A stretch of 64,000 bases of DNA from positions 1 through 64,000 of the forward strand of contig JAJRWH010000005.1 in assembly GCA_024276935.1 (NCBI GenBank), in the 5' to 3' direction. Of the stretch, positions 26,488-34,321 are shown piece by piece (position 1 is the first letter of the stretch; the number at the start of each line of letters is the position of its first letter). The notes beneath the pieces are model-generated. The model was given only the letters and a program-made list of their open reading frames with translations, searched no databases and had not been told where the DNA came from. The position numbers and the translations under genes were made by a program. The DNA is from Deltaproteobacteria bacterium. Lineage in GTDB: Bacteria; Desulfobacterota; Desulfuromonadia; Desulfuromonadales; Geopsychrobacteraceae.

Positions 26488-27801
26488 TCAAAGCAGGTTT
26501 GCGGCCAGTTCGGCCAATGGAGAACGTTCACCCTTGGTCAATGTCATATGGCCTGAAATATCTTGACCCTTAAGACGTTCAACAGCATAACTTAAACCAT
26601 TACTTGAAGAATCAATATAGGGATTATCGATCTGGTACGGATCGCCGGTCAGAACGATTTTTGTCCCCTCTCCGGCTCGGGTAATAATGGTTTTGATCTC
26701 GTGTGGTGTCAGGTTCTGGGCCTCATCAACAATCAGATACTGGCGAGGAATCGAGCGACCCCGAATATAGGTCAGCGGCTCAATTTCCATCAGACCAAGA
26801 TCGATCAGCTCCCGGTAGCCACGTTTTCGTTTGCCACCCTCATCGACACTCGACAGCAACAATTCAACATTGTCAAAAATCGGCTGCATCCAGGGAGCCA
26901 GTTTCTCTTCGATATCACCGGGCAGAAAACCCAGATCACGCCCCATAGGAAAAACCGGGCGGGAAACCAGCAGGCGGCTGTAAACGGCTTCATCTGCTGT
27001 CTTGTGCAGCCCGGCGGCAATCGCCAGCAAGGTCTTGCCGGTTCCTGCTTTTCCGACCAGAGAAACGACTCGTATTTCATCATTGAACAGCAGGTCAAAA
27101 GCAAACTGCTGCTCCCGGTTGCGGGGATGAATCCCCCAGACGCCCTCTTTGGGAACCCGCAGGAGCGGACGCAACTTTTGCTGCAACGCATCATAGCGTC
27201 CGATCGCCGAATGAGAAGGATTTTCTTCATCGACCAGAGTGACCCCCTGATTGGCAATGAAATCACCTTCAAGGTCAAGCTCACCCTTTTCATAAAACAG
27301 ATCGACCTGTTCATGCGCAACCAGTAATTCAGAGGTTCCGGAATAGAGATCGTCGATCGAAACCTTATCCGATTCATAATCCTGGGCACAGAGACCGATC
27401 GTGTCGGCCTTGATCCTCAGGTTGATATCTTTGGTAATAAAGACAATCGAGCTTTGGCCAGCATCAACCAGTTCTTTCGCTACCGCCAGGATCCGGTTAT
27501 CCCCCTGATCAACCTGCAATTCAGGCGGTAAACGCTTCATCGCCTCTTCACGATAAATTGCGATTTTAAACAACCCGCCGCCTTCGAGGCGTACCCCTTC
27601 GAAGAGTCGTCCCTGACTGCGGAAGCCATCAATAATCCGTGAAATCTGCCGGGCGTTGCGGCCAGTTTCACTCTGTTCTTTTTTAAAGCGATCTATCTCT
27701 TCGACAACTGTCAACGGCAGGACAACGTTATTGTCCTCGAAACGGAACAGGGCCTGAGGGTCGTGCAGCAGAACATTGGTGTCGAGCACATAGGTTTTCA
27801 T
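26488..27801 (-). CDS. PhoH2-type PIN-PhoH RNA helicase/ribonuclease
   Basis: 437 residues with an N-terminal PIN nuclease domain (KTYVLDTNVLLHDP, acidic residues through about 140) and a C-terminal PhoH ATPase domain (Walker A GKAGTGKTLLAIAAG near 250, Walker B YLIVDEAQNLTP). Such fusions are described as PhoH2, an ATP-dependent RNA-unwinding nuclease sometimes tied to toxin-antitoxin function. No antitoxin gene is seen next to it. Upstream of tsaD on the same strand. Confidence 0.88.
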   Translation of the reverse strand: MKTYVLDTNVLLHDPQALFRFEDNNVVLPLTVVEEIDRFKKEQSETGRNARQISRIIDGFRSQGRLFEGVRLEGGGLFKIAIYREEAMKRLPPELQVDQGDNRILAVAKELVDAGQSSIVFITKDINLRIKADTIGLCAQDYESDKVSIDDLYSGTSELLVAHEQVDLFYEKGELDLEGDFIANQGVTLVDEENPSHSAIGRYDALQQKLRPLLRVPKEGVWGIHPRNREQQFAFDLLFNDEIRVVSLVGKAGTGKTLLAIAAGLHKTADEAVYSRLLVSRPVFPMGRDLGFLPGDIEEKLAPWMQPIFDNVELLLSSVDEGGKRKRGYRELIDLGLMEIEPLTYIRGRSIPRQYLIVDEAQNLTPHEIKTIITRAGEGTKIVLTGDPYQIDNPYIDSSSNGLSYAVERLKGQDISGHMTLTKGERSPLAELAANLL

Positions 27802-27859
27802 TGATTTTCCTCATTGAATAACATCTGAGTTCTCAACCGAAAGGACAGGCAGTTGATTG

Positions 27860-28129
27860 TCAACGATCCAGTGTCGTCACTTCGAGTCCATCAGAGGTTG
27901 CCAGAATCTTGATATATACGGGACGATCACGATAGGTCCCTTTTAAAACGACCTCGCCCTCCATATTCAAGGCATTGAGAACTTCTTCAGGAGATTCCTC
28001 AATTTTAAACGTTCGGTAAATTCCGGACTGCCCCAGCTCTTTCCGGGTCACCGGCTTGTCCGGTGGTAAAGAACATGCCAGAAGCAAACTGACCAGCAGA
28101 ATCGTTAGCAACGCTTGAATTGTACGCAT
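27860..28129 (-). CDS. Small lipoprotein, unknown function
   Basis: 89 residues from the second of two nearby ATGs, which is 8 bases from AAAGGAG. Signal peptide RTIQALLTILLVSLLLAC ends in a lipobox with Cys about residue 19. The mature part is short and charged with two predicted beta strands (VVLKGTYRDRPVYIKIL). No family recognised. It is just downstream of the cysteine desulfurase (36 bp) on the same strand, so it may be the last gene of the long redox cluster. Confidence 0.6.
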   Translation of the reverse strand: MRTIQALLTILLVSLLLACSLPPDKPVTRKELGQSGIYRTFKIEESPEEVLNALNMEGEVVLKGTYRDRPVYIKILATSDGLEVTTLDR

Positions 28130-28165
28130 ATTCATATCTCCTTTACGCGAACAAAGAAATCCTGA

Positions 28166-29326
28166 TCAGCAGTTCGAAACACCTTGACTGATCTGCTGAA
28201 CGGCCTTAAGTAGCTGTCTGATTTCATTTTCTGATGTAAAGATGCCGGGGCTGACACGAACCGTTCCTTGCGGATAGGTTCCCAATGACCGATGGGCATC
28301 CGGTGCGCAGTGCAGACCAACCCGAACCGCGATACCAAACTCGTGGTCAAGGCGAAAGCCAACCTCTGCCGGATCGCAATCCTTGATCGTAAAAGAGACG
28401 GCATCACCCTGATGTTGCAGCTGATCGGCGATATACAGCCTGACCCCGGCAATTTCTGCCAGACCTTCGATCAACAGCTGCAAATGGTGGCAGGTCTGCT
28501 CACGCAAGCGAGCCACTCCCTGCTGTTGCAAATACTCAATCGCCGCCAGCAGCCCGGCAATTCCGCCCAGGTTGCGGGTTCCGGCTTCAAGACGCTCGGG
28601 GAGAGCCTCAGGCTGCAAATCAGAATGGCTGTTGCCACCTGTTCCGCCATAGGTCAGGGGTTGCACCTGCAGATCGGGTCGAATATAGAGCAACCCGGTG
28701 CCTGACGGGCCCAAAAGGCTTTTATGCCCCGGGGCCGCATAAAGATCAATTTGTTCCTTCTCAATCTCAAGCGGAAAAGATCCGGCACTTTGCGAGCCAT
28801 CCAGCAAGAAAAGAATCTGCTGCTGCCGACAAAAAGCCCCCAGTCCGGCAATCTCCTGCAACTGTCCATTGACATTGGAACAATGATTCAAAACCAGCAT
28901 TCTGGTGGGTTGTTCCAGACAGGCCTGACGTAACGGGTCCTGCCCGATTCGACCCTGGGCATCAGCCTGAACCTTGATCACTTCAACACCCAGATCTGCC
29001 AGACGCCGTAAGGGACGGGTAACGGCATTATGCTCCATACTGCTGGTCACAACCCGATCACCCGGCTCAAGCAAACCAAACAGTGCCGTGTTGATTGCCT
29101 CTGTGGCACTGGAAGTGAAAACAATCCGGCTTGAATCTGCTACCGCAAAAAAATCTGCCACCGCCTCACGAGCGGTAAAAATCAGGCGATCTGCGGCAAG
29201 ACTTGCACCATGTCCCCCGCGCCCGGCATTGCCTCCACAGCGTAATGCTTCAAGAATCTGCTGGTAGACAGCTTCTGGCTTGGGATGACTGGTTGCTGCG
29301 TTGTCGAAATAAATCCTGTTTGCCAT
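28166..29326 (-). CDS. Cysteine desulfurase/selenocysteine lyase-like class V aminotransferase
   Basis: 386-residue PLP enzyme that would mobilise sulfur (or selenium) from cysteine (selenocysteine). MANRIYFDNAATSHPKPEAV is the N-terminus. The PLP Lys is in APGHKSLLGPSGTGLL and the active-site Cys in RVGLHCAPDAHRS, with GTVRVSPG near the end, as in the CsdA-like cysteine desulfurase family rather than IscS. The start at 29326 is 4 bp after the SPASM-protein stop. This tight linkage and the YedE gene upstream point to a sulfur/selenium supply role in the cluster. Confidence 0.88.
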   Translation of the reverse strand: MANRIYFDNAATSHPKPEAVYQQILEALRCGGNAGRGGHGASLAADRLIFTAREAVADFFAVADSSRIVFTSSATEAINTALFGLLEPGDRVVTSSMEHNAVTRPLRRLADLGVEVIKVQADAQGRIGQDPLRQACLEQPTRMLVLNHCSNVNGQLQEIAGLGAFCRQQQILFLLDGSQSAGSFPLEIEKEQIDLYAAPGHKSLLGPSGTGLLYIRPDLQVQPLTYGGTGGNSHSDLQPEALPERLEAGTRNLGGIAGLLAAIEYLQQQGVARLREQTCHHLQLLIEGLAEIAGVRLYIADQLQHQGDAVSFTIKDCDPAEVGFRLDHEFGIAVRVGLHCAPDAHRSLGTYPQGTVRVSPGIFTSENEIRQLLKAVQQISQGVSNC

Positions 29327-29330
29327 CGAT

Positions 29331-30287
29331 TCAGTCAGCCTCGTTATGACGTGGTCCGGCACAAAGAGGATCACGCTGAAAACCATCCTGGCGGCAATTG
29401 AGTGCCAGGCCACGGCAGCCGCCAAAACAGAGGTGATAATCACTGCACCCGGTGCAATCTCCCGGTTTGAGAGAAACCTTTTCCCGAACCCGAAAACGTG
29501 CCGCAGAGTCCCAGAGGGTCAGCAAATCATTTTGCAGCAGGTTGCCCAGAACCAGTGGCCAGGATGAACAGGGCCAGAGGTCACCATTGGCAGTAACATG
29601 TCCCAGGCTGTTTCCGGCCTGACACCCGCCATATTCACTGCGTTGTCCGCCACCTTGCGGAAAGAGCAGTTCCCAGAGAAACAGGTCATGGACTTCCAGT
29701 TTGATTGTCGTGGTATCCAGCGGATTTTCCTGTAGCAGTGCTTTCAATTCGACAAGATCGGCAGGACCGAGTAAACCGGCCTCTCCAACCGGCTCAGAAT
29801 TAGCACCTATTTTATGGTTTGGCAACTTAAAACAAGGGAGTTTCAGACGCTGACAAAGAGCCAGCAATGCCGGAAGATGCCGCAACTGCCCCCCACCCGG
29901 AACCCAAAGGAGTGAGGCCTGACAACCAGCCTTGTCAAGCTGCAAAAAGAAAGCCTCCAGCTGTTGCAAACCCTGCGGTTTTCCCAACCAGTGACCAGCA
30001 TCAACAAAAAGAGCCTGGCCCGGGGCAAGATAGGCCAGATTGTCCAGCTCCTGCGGATTGTCTCCCAGAATCAGCGCCAGCTGGCAGCCACCTGAGGAAA
30101 GGGTCTCAACCAGTGGTTTCAACGCGGATGACAGCAAAGGACGTTCATCCAGCAGAACTGAAAAAACTCCTGCATCAATCAGGCGATCAGCAATTTCAAG
30201 CAGCTGATCGTCTGCCAGCAAGGGTTTTCCCCGGTGGTTCAAATCCCAGGTAATACGTAAAGGAGCATCAAGGATATCGAGTGACAT
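29331..30287 (-). CDS. GeoRSP-type SPASM protein lacking the radical SAM cluster
   Basis: 318 residues. Where a radical SAM enzyme would have CxxxCxxC after the first strand (ITWDLtnrC...), this protein reads ITWDLNHRGKPLLADD with no Cys. The C-terminal SPASM half is complete: Cys 222, 240, 278, 281, 287, 291 and 309, spaced almost exactly like those of the radical SAM enzyme encoded next door. It probably binds two auxiliary Fe-S clusters and acts as partner or electron relay in peptide modification. ATG at 30287 is preferred; a frame extending to 30344 would cross the terminator hairpin. Confidence 0.8.
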   Translation of the reverse strand: MSLDILDAPLRITWDLNHRGKPLLADDQLLEIADRLIDAGVFSVLLDERPLLSSALKPLVETLSSGGCQLALILGDNPQELDNLAYLAPGQALFVDAGHWLGKPQGLQQLEAFFLQLDKAGCQASLLWVPGGGQLRHLPALLALCQRLKLPCFKLPNHKIGANSEPVGEAGLLGPADLVELKALLQENPLDTTTIKLEVHDLFLWELLFPQGGGQRSEYGGCQAGNSLGHVTANGDLWPCSSWPLVLGNLLQNDLLTLWDSAARFRVREKVSLKPGDCTGCSDYHLCFGGCRGLALNCRQDGFQRDPLCAGPRHNEAD

Positions 30288-30304
30288 CAACCAGATCTCT
30301 CTAA

Positions 30305-30341
30305 TAAAAGAGGGGAGCAGCCAGCTGCTCCCCTCTTTTAT
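30305..30341 (-). terminator. Strong hairpin terminator behind the peptide gene
   Basis: A 16-bp perfect stem (AAAAGAGGGGAGCAGC, two-base loop, GCTGCTCCCCTCTTTT) then TTATT. It lies between the 18-residue peptide and the SPASM gene, so it should yield far more peptide message than downstream message by partial termination. Confidence 0.85.
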
Positions 30342-30343
30342 CA

Positions 30344-30400
30344 TCAGCAGGGATGAACGTTGGATGAACCAACAACTCGTGGTTTCATATACTTTTTCAT
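30344..30400 (-). CDS. 18-residue peptide, proposed radical SAM-modified precursor
   Basis: Sequence MKKYMKPRVVGSSNVHPC. Ribosome-binding site GGAGGT (30405-30410) is optimal, 4 bases before the ATG at 30400 (a preceding ATG at 30403 is too close). It sits exactly between the radical SAM/SPASM gene and the SPASM partner, downstream of a PqqD-like chaperone gene, and is framed by a 9-bp hairpin (30424-30447) and a strong terminator. A basic leader (KKYMKPR) and a small C-terminal core (VVGSSNVHPC) with a final Cys fit a RiPP precursor. Too short for standard gene callers. No modification can be deduced from the sequence. Confidence 0.75.
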   Translation of the reverse strand: MKKYMKPRVVGSSNVHPC

Positions 30401-30423
30401 CATGACCTCCAACTATCGGGTTA

Positions 30424-30447
30424 TTCAGTTGAGCCGTTTCAACTGAA
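30424..30447 (-). other. Hairpin upstream of the peptide gene
   Basis: Perfect 9-bp inverted repeat TTCAGTTGA-AACGGC-TCAACTGAA in the 59-bp gap between the radical SAM stop and the peptide start. No T-tract follows, so it is not a terminator. A likely role is a processing or stability element that defines the 5' end of a discrete peptide mRNA. Confidence 0.55.
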
Positions 30448-30459
30448 GTGGGTTACTTC

Positions 30460-31464
30460 TTATTTCCAGCAGTGCGGGTCAGGTTCGCTGAGATCACCGG
30501 TTGTCGCAAATGCGCGTGCGGTACAGCCTCCCAGGCAATCTTCATAAGCTCCGCAACCCTGGCACTTGCCTTTTGCCTCTTTGTTGCGCATCTTGTTCAA
30601 TACCGGAGAATTGTACCATACCTCTTCGAAATCATCTTGCAGAATATTACCAACCACCAACGGAATAAACCCGCAGGGAGTCATATCCCCATTGGGGCGT
30701 AAATGGAGTGACAACTTCCCGCAGCTGCTGCCTTTAACCAGGGAGTTCTCCTTGTATCCGGGCAGCGAAGCGATCACCGGATCATCGAATGAAATCAGCA
30801 AATCTCTAGTTTCTTCTTTGACTTTCAAGGCTTCAAGATAAAAATCTTTCCACTCTTCAGGGGTCAAATCAAGTTCCTGTCTGTTCTTGAACCCTCGCCC
30901 GCTGCATTTGAAATTGTGCAGATAGACCTGGGCGACCTGATGCTCACGAGCCAGATCGAGCAGGTCGTTGAAATTTTGATAGTTGATGCGAGAGATGACC
31001 GAACTCATGGTGCTGCGAACACCCGCCGCAGCCAGTTCGTCAAGGGCGTTGACCGCGCGGTCGAAGGAACCGGGCCGATTGCGAAAGTCATCGTGCAGGG
31101 CCCCATCAGCGCTGTCGATACTGATTCCGACACTGCGAAAACCACAGGCCTTGATCTGCTCTGCCGCCTGCTTGTCGAGCAACCAGCCGTTCGAATTCAT
31201 CGAAACGTTCAGACCCTGTTGGCGCGCGTAATCACTCAGGGCAAAAAGATCCTTATGAATCAGAGGTTCACCACCGCCAAAATTGATAAACGGAACCTGA
31301 TGCCTGGCCAGACGATCGACAATCTGCTTCAATTCTGCAAGTGTCAACTCAGCACATTGCTCTTCTCGGCTGTAGCAATGGCTACAGGCAAAGTTGCAAC
31401 TGTACGAGAGTGTCCAGTTGAAGGTCAGTGGTGCCGAGAATTGTTCAGTCAGTGGATTGGTCAT
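30460..31464 (-). CDS. GeoRSP-type radical SAM/SPASM peptide-modifying enzyme
   Basis: 334 residues. The radical SAM cluster ligands are Cys 23, 27 and 30 in CNFACSHCY, with FGGGEPLIH as the SAM-binding GGE motif (about 62-70). The C-terminal SPASM domain has Cys 248, 264, 301, 304, 310, 314 and 332, enough for two auxiliary clusters. The start MTNPLTEQF at 31464 overlaps the PqqD stop by 20 bp (coupled). The gene is followed by the 18-residue peptide. By family logic (PQQ, mycofactocin, sactipeptide/ranthipeptide enzymes) it should install a carbon-centred cross-link or similar change on that peptide. Confidence 0.9.
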   Translation of the reverse strand: MTNPLTEQFSAPLTFNWTLSYSCNFACSHCYSREEQCAELTLAELKQIVDRLARHQVPFINFGGGEPLIHKDLFALSDYARQQGLNVSMNSNGWLLDKQAAEQIKACGFRSVGISIDSADGALHDDFRNRPGSFDRAVNALDELAAAGVRSTMSSVISRINYQNFNDLLDLAREHQVAQVYLHNFKCSGRGFKNRQELDLTPEEWKDFYLEALKVKEETRDLLISFDDPVIASLPGYKENSLVKGSSCGKLSLHLRPNGDMTPCGFIPLVVGNILQDDFEEVWYNSPVLNKMRNKEAKGKCQGCGAYEDCLGGCTARAFATTGDLSEPDPHCWK

Positions 31465-31771
31465 AGGAGAGCCAGCCCCTTTCAACAAGATCAGCGACGA
31501 ATTCCTGCACATCTGCCTGCAGGATAGTCGGGTCAACGTCAAATTCCTTTTGCAGTTCCGTCACCAGCTGTTCGATATCCCGCTGACCGTCACAGAGGGT
31601 CCAGATCATACCACCCAGCAGATTCAGCTGGTGCATCATCCCGGAAATCAGCAGAATCACGGTCCCTTCATCACCACCCTCTTCTCCCGCAGCCATACGT
31701 TCCAGAACAGCCTGCTGGCGACGCTTTTCTACCCGCCAGACAATATCCGGATTTCTTTGCAGTTTATTCAC
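31445..31771 (-). CDS. PqqD-family peptide chaperone
   Basis: 108 residues with the PqqD-like winged-helix (RRE) core: NLLGGMIWTLCDGQRDIEQLV, then DVQEFVADLVERGWL. Such proteins bind the leader of a precursor peptide and present it to the radical SAM enzyme. An N-terminal extension (about 35 residues, RRQQAVLERMAAGEEGG) precedes the core. GTG start with AAAGGA 7 bases upstream. It lies between the YedE-type transporter and the radical SAM gene, and its stop is inside the latter. Confidence 0.85.
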   Translation of the reverse strand: MNKLQRNPDIVWRVEKRRQQAVLERMAAGEEGGDEGTVILLISGMMHQLNLLGGMIWTLCDGQRDIEQLVTELQKEFDVDPTILQADVQEFVADLVERGWLSYDQSTD

Positions 31772-31802
31772 TAAATGGTCCTTTCACCTGAAACGATGCA
31801 GA

Positions 31803-32867
31803 TCAAGCTGTCCGCTCGCGATAAAGCAACATATTTGCCAAAATGAAAACCAGCCCGGCCATGACCGCAACCTTGCCATTGAGGCCGACTCCGGCGGTTG
31901 TTCCGGCAATCTGCCAGGCCTGGACCAGCCCGGCTCCGACAAACATTCCGATCACCACCAACCCGGCATCGGCATCACCTTCACCAGATTTGATCAGCTG
32001 CCTGAACGGGCATCCACCAATCACAACCGAGATGATTCCGACCAGCAACATCCCGAGAAAACTCCAGATCAGATCAAGATGTGCCCCCGGCTGGCCATAA
32101 AATCCGGGATGAAATTGTCCGGTTAAAACACTTGTTGCAAAACCACTGGTCAGAAAAGCTGCCAGCCCCCAGAGCAGCGGGGTTCGCCATCCCATCAATA
32201 ATCCATCACGAATCGCCCCGGTTACGCAAAAGCGACTCCGTTGTGCCAGCCCTCCCAGGACCAGACCAACCACCAGCGAAATCAGAACAGGAGCAGCTTG
32301 CGCCGCGCTGCCCCGCGTCGATTGCAGCAGAAATCCGGGCGGCCAAAGAAGAAATGTCAGCAAAAGCACAAAACCAAGCGGAACCCAGAATCCGGCTCCT
32401 CCGGTCTGGCGTTGGCTGCCACCAAAATTGACCCCGGCAGCCAATCCTTTGATGCCCAGCCAGACCCCGAGAACCAGACCGGCAATTCCAGTCAATGTCG
32501 TCAGATCACCAGCCACAAAGCGCAAGAACATTTTGATGGGACAACCGATAAAAACCGCACACCCGACAATCAGAAAGATTCCGGCCAGCAACCGGGGCAA
32601 GGGTGCACTCCCCCCGCGAGATTTAAACTCACGCCCGATAAGGGCCATCATTGCCGCCCCCAGAACGAAGCCAATCAGTTCAGGGCGCAGGTACTGCATT
32701 CGCGGATTATTGTGCAGCCCCAGAGCCCCGGCGGTATTTTCGAGAAAGCAGGAAACACAGATCCCCGAATTCTGCGGATTTCCCCACACTACCAGGAGAA
32801 CCCCAAGCAGGCCGAGGCTCAACCCCGAAATGAGAATAATAAGCTGCTGCCGATCGAGTCGCTTCAT
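31803..32867 (-). CDS. YedE-family putative selenium/sulfur transporter
   Basis: 354-residue inner-membrane protein with about ten hydrophobic segments in two YeeE/YedE repeats. NSGICVSCFLENTAGALGLH and QYLRPELIGFVLGA at the N-terminus match the selenium-metabolism YedE subgroup. Conserved Cys lie in FIGCPIKMFLR, RSRFCVTGAIRDG and GGCPFRQLIKSGEGD, the pattern of thiosulfate/selenium-relay channels. No yedF or selD is in view. In an operon with cysteine desulfurase, it likely feeds sulfur or selenium to the system. Confidence 0.85.
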   Translation of the reverse strand: MKRLDRQQLIILISGLSLGLLGVLLVVWGNPQNSGICVSCFLENTAGALGLHNNPRMQYLRPELIGFVLGAAMMALIGREFKSRGGSAPLPRLLAGIFLIVGCAVFIGCPIKMFLRFVAGDLTTLTGIAGLVLGVWLGIKGLAAGVNFGGSQRQTGGAGFWVPLGFVLLLTFLLWPPGFLLQSTRGSAAQAAPVLISLVVGLVLGGLAQRSRFCVTGAIRDGLLMGWRTPLLWGLAAFLTSGFATSVLTGQFHPGFYGQPGAHLDLIWSFLGMLLVGIISVVIGGCPFRQLIKSGEGDADAGLVVIGMFVGAGLVQAWQIAGTTAGVGLNGKVAVMAGLVFILANMLLYRERTA

Positions 32868-32873
32868 AGAAAT

Positions 32874-33413
32874 CTATTCACAACCTCCAGCCAGGCGACT
32901 CTGGAGGTAATAGAGTCCGGTCAGGGTGTTTTGCAGGGACTGACTTTGCGGATTGGACTTTGCGCGTTGCCTGAAAACAGGCAACTGAGCCTCAACCAGG
33001 CCCTGAATTTCCGGGTAGCGCGATAGCGGACTGGCCTGATCGACATAATCGCCATTCAGACGCACAGCACGAACAAAATGATCTATCGCCTGCTTGACCG
33101 CTTTGCGCTTTAACAGAATTTCACCTCGTAAAATCTCACCATGCGCTTCTTGTGGATACTTGCGGGCCAGCTCATCCAGCTTGAGCAACGCGGCGGCAAG
33201 CTGACCTTTCTGGCGCAGCTGCTCGACCGGCTGGTAAAGGTTGTGTAAAAAGTTGACTCGGGCCTGATAGGCAATTTGCTGCTCCAGGGCTTTGTCTATC
33301 CTTGCCCCAGAACCTGTGGGGGCCTGCCCCTTCAGCAACAGCAGACCAAGAACCAGGACACAGCCCAGCAAAAGAGCAAAAAGCAACAGGTCGAATCGAT
33401 CACGCCTGATCAT
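32874..33413 (-). CDS. Membrane-anchored TPR-like protein
   Basis: 179 residues: one N-terminal transmembrane anchor (LLLFALLLGCVLVLGLLLL) and a periplasmic helical part with two TPR-like hairpins (about 78-130, AALLKLDELARKYP and KQAIDHFVRAVRLNGDY). Ends in ...LAGGCE with a single Cys near the C-terminus. No enzyme motif. It overlaps the PhnD-like lipoprotein stop by 1 bp and precedes the YedE gene, so it probably scaffolds the envelope part of the system. Confidence 0.65.
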   Translation of the reverse strand: MIRRDRFDLLLFALLLGCVLVLGLLLLKGQAPTGSGARIDKALEQQIAYQARVNFLHNLYQPVEQLRQKGQLAAALLKLDELARKYPQEAHGEILRGEILLKRKAVKQAIDHFVRAVRLNGDYVDQASPLSRYPEIQGLVEAQLPVFRQRAKSNPQSQSLQNTLTGLYYLQSRLAGGCE

Positions 33414-34321
33414 CAGAACTTTTGGTAAGGCGGCATATTGGCCCGCCTGGCCATCTCGCGTAACAGATCGTAGTCAGAATCGGCCAGGGTTTCATAGCCA
33501 TCGACCCAGGCCGACGCCAGAACCTTGAGATTTTCGCCTTCAAATTCGACCGTTGCATCCTGAGTGAGTTGCACCAGTGTCTGTCTGAATTTCTCAACCA
33601 GCTGCGGATCCAGATCTTTGCGGGCGCCAAAAGTGCAATAGGGAATAATCGGGCTTTCCGCAATAATATTAAAATCATCCGCCTGAATCTTGCCATCACC
33701 AACCATCAATTCCAGATCGAGCGAAGGCGCAGCGCCGACATCAAATTTGCCAAAATAAACCCCGTAAACCACCTTTTCATGCTTGAACGAACCGGAAGGA
33801 ATCGCATAGTAGGCAATATCGGTCTCAGGATCGATCCCGGCCCGCAGCAACAGATCATACTGGGCCAGAAAACCACTGGGAGCCAGCTGGGGTCCAAAAA
33901 CCATCCGCTTGTCTTTCAGATCTGCCAGGGTTCTTATCCCGCTGCCCTTGCGTGAGATAATCGAACCTGAAGTGTGGGTGCCGTAACGACCCCGTTTTTC
34001 CGTCGCCAGCAGTTGCAACTGGTCTTCTTCGTGCAGAATCAGATAGACCAGCGAATTGGTATGGGTAAATTCAAACTCTCCGGCAGCAAAACGCTCAGGA
34101 AAATCCTGGGTATCAACCGGGACAACTTCAAAATCAACCCCGAGCTGCTGTGACAAATAGCGCGTCAGCGGACGAAACCGTTCCAGGGTTTCTTTTTCGC
34201 TGTTGCAGTTCATATAGCCGATCCGCATCTTGGGGCGGGTTCCTTCTGGCTGGCAGGCGCTCAATGTTAAAAGCACAAGCAACGCGCTGAGCAGCCACAG
34301 GCCAAATCTGGCAGGTTTCAA
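33413..34321 (-). CDS. PhnD-like periplasmic binding lipoprotein
   Basis: 302 residues: signal peptide with lipobox LSAC, then a PhnD/phosphonate-binding fold (RIGYMNCNSEKETLERFRPLTRYLSQQLG, EFTHTNSLVYLIL, VFGPQLAPSGFLAQYDLLL). No ABC permease or ATPase is nearby, so it may act as a ligand sensor or carrier rather than in import. Overlaps the upstream beta-helix gene by 4 bp. Confidence 0.78.
   Translation of the reverse strand: MKPARFGLWLLSALLVLLTLSACQPEGTRPKMRIGYMNCNSEKETLERFRPLTRYLSQQLGVDFEVVPVDTQDFPERFAAGEFEFTHTNSLVYLILHEEDQLQLLATEKRGRYGTHTSGSIISRKGSGIRTLADLKDKRMVFGPQLAPSGFLAQYDLLLRAGIDPETDIAYYAIPSGSFKHEKVVYGVYFGKFDVGAAPSLDLELMVGDGKIQADDFNIIAESPIIPYCTFGARKDLDPQLVEKFRQTLVQLTQDATVEFEGENLKVLASAWVDGYETLADSDYDLLREMARRANMPPYQKF

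Noticed and set aside
26701..27327. Long open frame opposite the PhoH2 gene
   Set aside because: Antisense shadow of a clearly conserved protein; no family match and no ribosome-binding site.
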